Positions 1 to 7,161 of a stretch of 64,000 bases of DNA are shown here, piece by piece. Source of the DNA: Kiloniellaceae bacterium (GTDB lineage Bacteria; Pseudomonadota; Alphaproteobacteria; Kiloniellales; Kiloniellaceae). Position 1 is the stretch's first letter, and each line of letters opens with the position of its first letter. Below the pieces are notes generated by a model. It saw only the letters and a list, made by a program, of their open reading frames with translations, had not been told where the DNA came from and did not search any database. The position numbers were made by a program, and so were the translations under genes. The stretch covers positions 62,001-126,000 of the forward strand of contig JAJFGK010000162.1 of NCBI GenBank assembly GCA_021776195.1. Direction: 5' to 3'.

Positions 1-212
1 GCCACGGTTCGGTGATTGATCCAGAAGACCGGCGCCACCTCGCGGCGCAGAATCTCCCGGGCCTCGGCACGCGAGAAGTGGGCCATGACGATTGTCCGGG
101 CGATGCGTTCGTAGTCGCTGTCTTCCAGTTCGCTATCCAGGAAGAGCTCCGACAGCTCGCACCAGACCGGCAGCCGCCGATCGATCTCTTCCGGGCTCAG
201 GGTCAGGGTCAT
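1..212 (-). CDS. Partial small hypothetical protein, DUF7079-like
   Basis: The reading frame starts at an ATG at 212 on the minus strand and runs off the left edge of the window, so only about the first 70 residues are visible. The visible part begins MTLTLSPEEIDRRLPVW, continues with an acidic LSELFLDSELEDSDYE stretch and then an IARTIVMAHFSRAEA segment. This pattern resembles small cytosolic proteins annotated as DUF7079, from memory and not checked. No function is known to me for that family. It is divergent from the methyltransferase gene at 385, with about 170 bases between them that could carry both promoters. Being cut by the window edge, its length and C-terminus cannot be judged. Confidence 0.6.
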   Translation of the reverse strand, partial: MTLTLSPEEIDRRLPVWCELSELFLDSELEDSDYERIARTIVMAHFSRAEAREILRREVAPVFWINHRTV

Positions 213-384
213 GCCCGGAACCTATTCCAACCCTGCGGCCATCTTCCAGCAGAATTGCGGCAAATGCGCCGTGGCCAACCTGTGCTTGGCTCTGAAACGC
301 CATTTTGCATTTGTGGAGGGAGACCGAGATTAGGATAGTGGCCCCGACAGCATCCCCCGTTCGCCGAAAAGACACCGGACCGCC

Positions 385-1968
385 ATGACCGAACCCGACC
401 CGACACCCGCCGCCAGAACCCGCACCGGACGCCGCGGCCGCGCGCGGCCCGAGGCCGGCACCGATGGCGCCGCGAAGCGGCCGGTCTGGCCCGGTGTGGT
501 CGGTGGCCTCTACCGGCCGCTGAGCGAGGCCGAGATGGCCCGCATTCACGCCGCGGCCCTCCAGGTCCTGGCGGAGGTCGGCATGGCGGAGGCGCCAGCC
601 TTCGTGGTCCAGCGCCTGCGCGAAAAGGGCGGCCGCGTGACCGACGACGGGCGGCTGACCTTTCCACGCGGGCTGGTCGAGGATGCCATCGCCGCGATCC
701 GCCGCGACATCGTGCTGCACGGCCAGACCGGCGGCCACGAGATGGAGCTGTCCGGCGGGCGCGTCTACATGGGCTCGGGCGGCGCGGCGCCCAGCATGGT
801 CGACTTGGAGACCGGTCTGTACCGCGAGTCCACCCTGCGCGACCTCTATGATGCCGCCCGCCTGGTCGACAGTCTCGACAATGTCCATTTTTTCAGCCGC
901 TCGGTGGTGGCGCGGGACATGCCCACCACCCTCGATCTCGACGTCAACACCGCCTATGCCTGCCTGAAGGGAACCGCCAAGCACGTCTCCACCAGCGCCA
1001 CCGAAGGGGCCCACGTCCAGCACATCGCCCAGATGTGCGAGACCATCGCCGGGAGCATGGCGGCCTTCGCCGCGAAACCCTTCCTGTCGCTGAACATCAA
1101 TCACGTGGTGCCGCCCCTGCGCTTTGCCCATGACGCCTGCGCGGTGATCCAGGAGGCGGCGCTGCTCGGCCTGCCCATCCATATCAACTCTCTCGGCCAG
1201 GCCGGCGCGTCCAGCCCGGCCTCCCTGGCCGGCTCCCTGGTCGGCGGCGTGGTGGAGACCCTGGCCGGCCTGGTCTTCTCCTGGCTGGTCAATCCGCGGG
1301 CCCAGGCGGTCTTTGGGCCGCGGCCGCTGGTGACCGACCTCAGGACCGGGGCCATGACCGGCGGCTGCGGCGAACAGGCGGTGGTCATGGCCGGCGCGGT
1401 GCAGATGTCGCACTACTACAAGCTGCCCAACTCCTGTATCGCCGGTGCCACCGACAGCAAGCTGCCCGACGCCCAGAGCGGCTATGAGAAGGCCCTGACC
1501 GTGTCGCTTGCCGCCCATGCCGGCTGCAACATGATCACCCAGGCCTGCGGCATGCAGGCCAGCCTGATGGGCTGTTCCCTGGAGAGCTACGTCATCGACA
1601 ACGACATGCTGGGCGCCATCCTGCGTTCGGTCCGGGGCATCGAGGTGGATGACGAGACCCTGGCGCCGGAGATCATCGCCGAGGCGGTTCGCGGCGATGG
1701 CCACTTCCTGGGGGCCGCCGACACCTACGCCCGCATGCAGAGCGATTTTCTCTATCCCGATCTGGCCGACCGCCAGTCGGTGGACGACTGGCAGGCCGAG
1801 GGCGGGCTGGATATCCGCGCGCGGGCCAGGACCCGCGCCCGGGAGATCCTGGCGCGCCACCATCCCGGTCATATCGGCGATGCGGTCGACGGCAGGCTGC
1901 GCGCGCAGTTCGACATTCGCCTGCCGCTTGAGAAATCGAGCGACGATGCCGGGGGGACAGCGCCATGA
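385..1968 (+). CDS. MttB-family (trimethylamine methyltransferase-like) protein
   Basis: A 527-residue protein of the MttB/COG5598 superfamily, whose members transfer a methyl group from quaternary or tertiary amines to a corrinoid protein. After a low-complexity Arg/Ala/Pro-rich first 35 residues come the family's barrel segments, including VYMGSGGAAPSMVDLETG, a TAYACLKGTAKHVSTSA strand and SLGQAGASSPASLAGSL. There is no in-frame amber codon, so this is the non-pyrrolysine form; in characterised examples these act on betaines rather than trimethylamine. No corrinoid protein or reductive activase lies nearby, so the methyl acceptor must be encoded elsewhere. Its stop overlaps the start of the next gene by four bases, indicating translational coupling. 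The substrate cannot be read from sequence. Confidence 0.85.
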   Translation: MTEPDPTPAARTRTGRRGRARPEAGTDGAAKRPVWPGVVGGLYRPLSEAEMARIHAAALQVLAEVGMAEAPAFVVQRLREKGGRVTDDGRLTFPRGLVEDAIAAIRRDIVLHGQTGGHEMELSGGRVYMGSGGAAPSMVDLETGLYRESTLRDLYDAARLVDSLDNVHFFSRSVVARDMPTTLDLDVNTAYACLKGTAKHVSTSATEGAHVQHIAQMCETIAGSMAAFAAKPFLSLNINHVVPPLRFAHDACAVIQEAALLGLPIHINSLGQAGASSPASLAGSLVGGVVETLAGLVFSWLVNPRAQAVFGPRPLVTDLRTGAMTGGCGEQAVVMAGAVQMSHYYKLPNSCIAGATDSKLPDAQSGYEKALTVSLAAHAGCNMITQACGMQASLMGCSLESYVIDNDMLGAILRSVRGIEVDDETLAPEIIAEAVRGDGHFLGAADTYARMQSDFLYPDLADRQSVDDWQAEGGLDIRARARTRAREILARHHPGHIGDAVDGRLRAQFDIRLPLEKSSDDAGGTAP

Positions 1969-2888
1969 AGATCGCGGTGATCGGCGCCGGGGCCATGGGC
2001 TCGATCTACGCCGGCCTCATGGCCGACGCGGGCCACGAGGTCTGGGCCATCGATGTCTGGCGTGCGCACCTCGACGCCATTGCCGAACAGGGGCTGAGGG
2101 TCGAAGGGGCGAGTGGCGACCGGGTGGTGCGTACCCTGAAGGTGACCAGCGATAGCGCCGAAGTCGGGCTCTGCGATCTGGTCATCCTGTCGACCAAGGC
2201 CAGTGCCGTGTCCGCCGCGGTGGCGACGATCCGCCCGATTCTGCGCGACGATACCCCGATCCTGGCGATGCAAAACGGCCTGGGCGCCGGCGAGCGTGTC
2301 CTGCAGGCCCTGCCGGACGCCAACGTGCTGCTCGGCGTCGCGGAGGGATTCGGGGCTGCCATGCGCGGTCCCGGCCATGCCCACCATGCCGCCATGACGC
2401 TGATCCGCTTGGGCGAGATGCAAGGCGGCCTGACCGGGCGGGTCGAGGCGATCGCAGAAGTCTGGCGCGGCGCCGGCTTCGAGGCCAAGGCCTTTGCCGA
2501 TATCAACCAGTTGATCTGGGAGAAGTTCGTCTGCAACACCGCCTTCAGCGCGCCCTGCACGGTCTTTGGCCGCAGGGTCGGCGAGATGCGGGCGGACCCG
2601 GAGTCCTGGAAGGTCTCGCTCGGCTGCGGCTGCGAGGCCTATGCGGTCGGCCGCGCCAAGGGCATCGCCTTTTCCTTCGACGACCCCGAAGCGCACATCG
2701 CCGCTTTTGCCGACAAGGTGGCCAAGGCCCGGCCCTCGATGCTGCAGGACCATCTGGCCGGACGGCGTTCGGAGATCGACGCAATCAACGGCATGGTGCC
2801 GATCGTGGCCGCCGAGGTCGGCATGACCGCGCCCTACAACGAGGTCGTCACCGCCATCGTGCGGTCCCGCGAGCGCGACTTCGCGTGA
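1965..2888 (+). CDS. Ketopantoate reductase family oxidoreductase (PanE/ApbA)
   Basis: A 307-residue NAD(P)H-dependent 2-oxoacid reductase of the PanE fold. The Rossmann motif GAGAMG lies at residues 7-12, the family lysine in LSTKA at 78, the MQNGLG loop at 102-107, and the catalytic pair KxxxN at K187/N191. True PanE makes pantoate for coenzyme A, but many paralogues reduce other 2-oxo acids. The ATGA overlap with the MttB-like gene suggests a partner in the same catabolic pathway rather than the housekeeping pantothenate enzyme. The start is fixed by the Rossmann strand beginning at residue 2. Confidence is high for the family and low for the substrate. Confidence 0.85.
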   Translation: MKIAVIGAGAMGSIYAGLMADAGHEVWAIDVWRAHLDAIAEQGLRVEGASGDRVVRTLKVTSDSAEVGLCDLVILSTKASAVSAAVATIRPILRDDTPILAMQNGLGAGERVLQALPDANVLLGVAEGFGAAMRGPGHAHHAAMTLIRLGEMQGGLTGRVEAIAEVWRGAGFEAKAFADINQLIWEKFVCNTAFSAPCTVFGRRVGEMRADPESWKVSLGCGCEAYAVGRAKGIAFSFDDPEAHIAAFADKVAKARPSMLQDHLAGRRSEIDAINGMVPIVAAEVGMTAPYNEVVTAIVRSRERDFA

Positions 2889-2935
2889 GGCCCGCCGGCG
2901 TGCGCCCAATGGAGCCGCGGACATCGACCCGCCGA

Positions 2936-3002
2936 CCCGGCCTTGAGCCGGGACCCATTTCACCGCGCCCTCGGGACGGTGGCCCCCGGACCAAGTCCGG
3001 GG
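2936..3002. repeat. Intergenic double-hairpin repeat (CCGGACTTGRTCCGG type)
   Basis: Two hairpins sit in the 157-base gap between the reductase and hydrolase genes. The first pairs CCCGGC (2936-2941) with GCCGGG (2947-2952) around a 5-base loop; the second pairs CCCCGGAC (2984-2991) with GTCCGGGG (2995-3002) around a 3-base loop. The two stems share the motif GTCCCGG/CCGGGxCC in opposite orientation. This resembles a short palindromic repeat common between genes of many high-GC alphaproteobacteria, recalled rather than checked. It may also act as a partial transcription barrier or mRNA stabiliser. No second copy was noticed in the window. Confidence 0.55.
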
Positions 3003-3045
3003 CGACGGTTGGCGTGACGGAAGTCTGTTCGAAGCGAGGTCCAGG

Positions 3046-3933
3046 ATGAAAATCGCCAGCTATCTGCGGGACGGCGAACCCGGCTATGGCGTGATCCGGG
3101 AAGGCGATAGGGGCGCGCGCATCGTGCCGCCGGGTCCCGCGTTCCGAACCGCGTTCCCCAGCTTGCGGGCGGTTCTGGAAGGACAGGCCCTGGATCGCCT
3201 GGGCGACGATACCCGAGAAGAGCGCGATGCGTTCGGCCTCCATGAGGTTCGCCTGTTGCCGCCGCTGCCCGATGCCGGAAAGATCGTCTGCGTCGGCATC
3301 AACTATCCCAAGCGCCATCCGATCGAGGGCCTGGTCCCACCGCCCGAGCAGATCATCATCTTCGGCAAGTACGGCGAGACCCTGGTCGGCCACGGCGCCC
3401 CGCTCATGCTGCCGCCGGCACCGGCCTGCGACACCTTCGACTACGAGGGCGAATTGGTGCTGGTGATCGGCAAGCCGGGCCGTCACATCGCCAAGGCCGA
3501 GGCCTTCGACCACATCGCCGGCTACACCATCATGAACGACGGCTCGGTGCGCGACTGGCAAAAGCACAGCGTTCAGGCCGGCAAGAACTTCACCGCCTCG
3601 GGCGCCTGCGGCCCCTGGATGGTGACCGCCGACGAGATCGCCGAGAAGATCGGCGAGGTCGGGGCCCTGGCGCTCACCACCCGGCTGAACGGAGACGTGG
3701 TGCAGGCGACCACCGCCGCCGAGATGATCTTCGACATCCCGGCCATCCTGGCCTATCTCTCGACCATCATGGAGCTGCGCCCCGGCGATCTCATCGCGAC
3801 CGGGTCGCCGGAGGGCTCCGGCGCGAGCCGGTCTCCGCAACGGTTCCTCACGGTTGGCGACCGGCTGGAGGTCGAATGGTCGGGAATCGGCGTGTTGAGC
3901 AACCGGGTCGAAGCGGAACCGCCGGGGCGCTGA
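3046..3933 (+). CDS. Fumarylacetoacetate hydrolase family protein
   Basis: A 295-residue enzyme of the FAH superfamily, which hydrolyses or decarboxylates 2-oxo or beta-diketone acids using a divalent metal. The metal site is visible as E134-G-E136 in FDYEGELVLVIG and D165 in GYTIMNDGSVRDW. A VGINYPKRH segment at 84-91 replaces the usual VGxNYxxH, so the general-base region is slightly variant. A glycine-rich GSPEGSGASRSPQRFL segment near the C-terminus is typical. It follows the MttB-like and reductase genes on the same strand after a repeat-containing gap, so it may be the last step of the same catabolic module. The substrate is unknown. Confidence 0.85.
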   Translation: MKIASYLRDGEPGYGVIREGDRGARIVPPGPAFRTAFPSLRAVLEGQALDRLGDDTREERDAFGLHEVRLLPPLPDAGKIVCVGINYPKRHPIEGLVPPPEQIIIFGKYGETLVGHGAPLMLPPAPACDTFDYEGELVLVIGKPGRHIAKAEAFDHIAGYTIMNDGSVRDWQKHSVQAGKNFTASGACGPWMVTADEIAEKIGEVGALALTTRLNGDVVQATTAAEMIFDIPAILAYLSTIMELRPGDLIATGSPEGSGASRSPQRFLTVGDRLEVEWSGIGVLSNRVEAEPPGR

Positions 3934-3963
3934 CGGTGCTGCTCCGTCTGGATAACTCTCCCG

Positions 3964-4974
3964 TCACTCTGCCCTTTCCTGGAGGCCGCAGGGCGGCGCC
4001 GGGTCCCCGGTCAGGAAGCCGCGCACCTGGAACGGGCTCGGGTCCTCGGGGTCGAAGCGGACGACGGCGGCGTCGATGATCACGAAATCGCCGGGCCCGT
4101 TCAGCCGCGCCAGCTTCACCGCGTCCCAGCCGCCGAAGCCCTCGTCCAGGCAGTAACTGCTGGTGCTGCCGTGAACCAGCAGAACCGGCCGGTCGAAGCG
4201 GTCGGCCTGCGCGGTCAGGCGGCGCAGGAAGGGCAGATAGGGGTTGCAGGCGACCCGCTCGTCCGGACCGCAGGGGCGGTTGCGCTGCGCGGGCTGAGAT
4301 ATCTGGGCGGGATCCGCGTGGATGACCACGACCAGTCCCGCGAGGTCGTGCCGGCGCGCGTCCTCGAAGGCGGCTTCGAGCCACAGCAGGTTGGCCCGGT
4401 CCCTGGCGTCCACGGCGTCGAGCGCCCTGGCCGGCGGGTCAGTCCGCAGGATTTCAATCCGGCCATTGTCCGTGCCGACAATGTGCAGGGTGACGAAGAG
4501 CAGGTCTCGATAGGCCCAGCGCGCGTTTTCCGGATAGTCGGGCCCCTGCCGCGCGACGCGCCAGGCCGGGTTCGACGGCAGACCCTCGGTGAAGAAGAGA
4601 CGGCGGATCTCGGCCAGCCGCTCCAACTCGTCGAAGCCGCCCGCCTTGGCGCGATCGCAATCGGTCCAGTCGTTGTCGCCGGGCGTGTAAAAAAGGCCGT
4701 CTGCGACCAGTTCAAAGAGCCGCTTGCGACGGTCGGCCAGGAAGCCGTTGTCGCAAGGCGCATCGCCCGCCTTCAAGTCGCCATAGTGGATGACGAAGGG
4801 ATAACCGGCCTTTCTGATTCTTTCGCCGATGTACTCTAGACTTCTAATCTGGGCCTTGCCGTAGGGAATATCGCCCAGCACGACGAACTCCACCGGCGCC
4901 GCCCGACTGGGTCCGGCGACGGTCCAGAAGACGCAAAACGCGGCCAGGATCAGGGCCGCTCGACCGATCGGCAT
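3964..4974 (-). CDS. Secreted metallophosphoesterase-like protein
   Basis: A 336-residue protein with a signal peptide (hydrophobic residues 7-20, cleavage likely after SRA at 23-25) followed by a calcineurin-like phosphoesterase core. Visible metal-site motifs are GDIPYG with D35, HYGDLKAG with D66, GDND at 99-102, and VVVIHADP. The canonical D-x-H of the first motif is D-I-P and GNHD is GDND, so this is a divergent subfamily and catalysis should not be assumed. A GGGAG-type ribosome site lies 8 bases before the ATG. It converges on the FAH-like gene with only 30 bases between stops. It probably acts in the periplasm; the substrate is unknown. Confidence 0.75.
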   Translation of the reverse strand: MPIGRAALILAAFCVFWTVAGPSRAAPVEFVVLGDIPYGKAQIRSLEYIGERIRKAGYPFVIHYGDLKAGDAPCDNGFLADRRKRLFELVADGLFYTPGDNDWTDCDRAKAGGFDELERLAEIRRLFFTEGLPSNPAWRVARQGPDYPENARWAYRDLLFVTLHIVGTDNGRIEILRTDPPARALDAVDARDRANLLWLEAAFEDARRHDLAGLVVVIHADPAQISQPAQRNRPCGPDERVACNPYLPFLRRLTAQADRFDRPVLLVHGSTSSYCLDEGFGGWDAVKLARLNGPGDFVIIDAAVVRFDPEDPSPFQVRGFLTGDPAPPCGLQERAE

Positions 4975-5082
4975 GATCTTTCTCCCAGGTCGAGTTCGCA
5001 GTGTCCGAACGGCGTCGGGGCTGCGATCCTAGCATGGCGCGCGACCGCAAGAAGATTGATTTTCAGGCTCGAATGAAGAGCT

Positions 5083-7161
5083 CTACCGCCCCTCGCGGTA
5101 CCAGGCGAAGAGCGCGAGGCCCATGACCAGGGCGAGGACCAGGAGGGCGGGCAGCAAAGGGAACTGGGCCAGGCCGGTCACCAGGTAGCGGCCCTGGGCG
5201 GCGACGCCCAGCCAGTTGTTGCCAGCCAGCACACGCTCGGGGTGGACCTTGCGCAGCTTGGGCTCGGCCACCGCGGCCAGGGCGATGACGCCGCCGCCGC
5301 TTGCGCTGACCAGTGGCTCCAGGCGCGCGGCGGTGGCGCGCAGGTCGGCGAACTCCAGGCTCTCCAACTCGCCGGTCGCGGCCATGGCGGTGCGGGTGCC
5401 GTCGGAGATGCGGTAGAGCCCGCGGTCGGTGACCGGCAGGGAAGCCCGCGCCAAGCCATCCTCGGCGGGCTCCAGCGCCAAGGTCTCGACCCGGCCCGAG
5501 GGCAGGGTGACGGTGAGCTCCGGCAGTTCTTCGGAGAGCGAGCGGCGCTCGATCTCGACGCGTCCGAACTCGACCGAGGCGGTGAGGTCCTCTTCCTCCA
5601 GTTCCGGCTCGCGCATCAGCCAGTGGGCGAGGCGGCGCACCAGTTGCGACTGGGGCCCGCCGCCCTCGAAGCCACGGGACCAGAGCCAGAGGTGGTCGCT
5701 CATGATCTGGGCGACGCGGCCCTTTTCGACCCGGGCCAGAATGAGGAGAGGCCGCTCGGCCACGCCGTTCATCAGCACCTTGCCGTTGCGCGTGCTGGCC
5801 TCGATCTGGCGGAACCAACGGCCCCAGGGGGCCACGCCCTCCGAGTCCAGCATCTTGGCCAGGGGCCGGGTCACGGGATGGCGCAGGCCGATCTCGGTCA
5901 GGTCCGGCCGGAAGCCCTGCTCGACGATGGCGCCGCTCGGCTCGCCCGGCATGACCCGGCCAAGCGGCGTGCGGTAGAGCGAGAGCGGTGTGGCGAAGGA
6001 CGGTCCGACCGCCTCCAGCAGGGCGCCGCCCTGTTCGACATAGGCAGCGATGTTGTCGAGGTAGATCGACGGCAGGACCCCGCGCCGCTGGTAGCGGTCG
6101 AAGATGATCAGGTCGAACTCGTGTAGCTTCAGGGAGAAGAGCTCGCGGGTCGGAAAGGCGATCAGCGACAGCTCGTTGATCGGCGTGCCGTCCTGCTTTT
6201 CCGGCGGCCGCAGGATGGTGAAGTGGACCAGATCGACCGAGGGGTCGGACTTTAGAATGTTGCGCCAGGCGCGCTCGCCGGGATAGGGCTCGCCCGAGAC
6301 CAGAAGCACCCGCAGGCGCTCGCGCACTCCGTTGATCACCACGGCGTTGTGGTTGTTGGATTCGGTCAGCTCGCCGGGCACCGAATCGACCTTCAGCTCG
6401 ATGATATTGGGGCCGCGGTGATCGAGCTCCACGGTGATTTCCTGGGTCTCGCCGATCGGCATGCCGATTTCGCCCTCGACCGTGCCGTCCTTGCTGATCA
6501 CCATGCGCGCCAGCTTGCGGCCGACGTCGCTGCCCAGATCCTCGACCCTGACGGAGAGCGTGACCGGCTTGCCGACAAGGCCGAAGGAGGGCGCGGTCTC
6601 GACAATGAGGCGACGGTCGCGTTCGCCCGGCAGGCCGCTCTGTAGCAGATGCAGCGGCGCCTCGATGCCGAGCTTCTCGAAGCTCTCGGGCACATCGTGG
6701 ACCTGGCCGTCGCTCAGCATGATCACGGCGCCGACGCGCTCGCGCGGCACGCTGGCGAGGCTCCGCTCCAAAGCCTCGAAGAGGCGCGTGCCACGGTCGT
6801 TCGGCAGACCTTCGCGGCCCGACACGCGGACCAGGCGATGCTCGCTGTTGGGCAGATCCTCGAGTTGCGAAAGGACAGCGCTCAGCGCCGTCTCGGTCTG
6901 GCCCGGGCGCGGTTCGACGGCCTGGCTTTCGGTCTCGTCGCTGACCACCATGACCACGTCGTTGAGGGCCTCGCGTTCCTCCTGGATGATCGCCGGATTG
7001 GCCAGCGCGAGGATCAGCGCGGCCAGGCAGACCGCCCGGGCCCAAAGGCCGCGGGCGCGGCGCAGCAGACCGAAACCGAGCAGCAGAACCGCGCCCAGCG
7101 CCAGCGCCGCAATCAGAAACCAGGGGATCAAGGGGGCCCAGGCCAGGGAATGGGCGGTCAT
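5083..7161 (-). CDS. Membrane protein with vWA/glutamine-amidotransferase-like domain
   Basis: A 692-residue membrane protein of the COG5426-like type that accompanies MoxR/DUF58 clusters. Two N-terminal membrane segments (about 8-30 and 36-55) and one near the C-terminus (about 665-685) bracket a large periplasmic part. An alpha/beta stretch with VVMVVSDETES and GAVIMLSDGQVHDVP resembles a von Willebrand A domain; a later part (RVLLVSGEPYPGER onwards) resembles a class I glutamine-amidotransferase-like fold. It overlaps the previous gene by four bases and is the last gene of the MoxR operon. Such clusters are thought to help assembly or maturation of envelope proteins, but no specific substrate is known. 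Confidence 0.75.
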   Translation of the reverse strand: MTAHSLAWAPLIPWFLIAALALGAVLLLGFGLLRRARGLWARAVCLAALILALANPAIIQEEREALNDVVMVVSDETESQAVEPRPGQTETALSAVLSQLEDLPNSEHRLVRVSGREGLPNDRGTRLFEALERSLASVPRERVGAVIMLSDGQVHDVPESFEKLGIEAPLHLLQSGLPGERDRRLIVETAPSFGLVGKPVTLSVRVEDLGSDVGRKLARMVISKDGTVEGEIGMPIGETQEITVELDHRGPNIIELKVDSVPGELTESNNHNAVVINGVRERLRVLLVSGEPYPGERAWRNILKSDPSVDLVHFTILRPPEKQDGTPINELSLIAFPTRELFSLKLHEFDLIIFDRYQRRGVLPSIYLDNIAAYVEQGGALLEAVGPSFATPLSLYRTPLGRVMPGEPSGAIVEQGFRPDLTEIGLRHPVTRPLAKMLDSEGVAPWGRWFRQIEASTRNGKVLMNGVAERPLLILARVEKGRVAQIMSDHLWLWSRGFEGGGPQSQLVRRLAHWLMREPELEEEDLTASVEFGRVEIERRSLSEELPELTVTLPSGRVETLALEPAEDGLARASLPVTDRGLYRISDGTRTAMAATGELESLEFADLRATAARLEPLVSASGGGVIALAAVAEPKLRKVHPERVLAGNNWLGVAAQGRYLVTGLAQFPLLPALLVLALVMGLALFAWYREGR

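Noticed and set aside
133..1872. Long minus-strand open frame of 579 codons
   Set aside because: It lies wholly opposite the MttB-like gene, has no recognisable domain and a His/Gly/Asp-biased composition typical of the reverse complement of GC-rich coding DNA.
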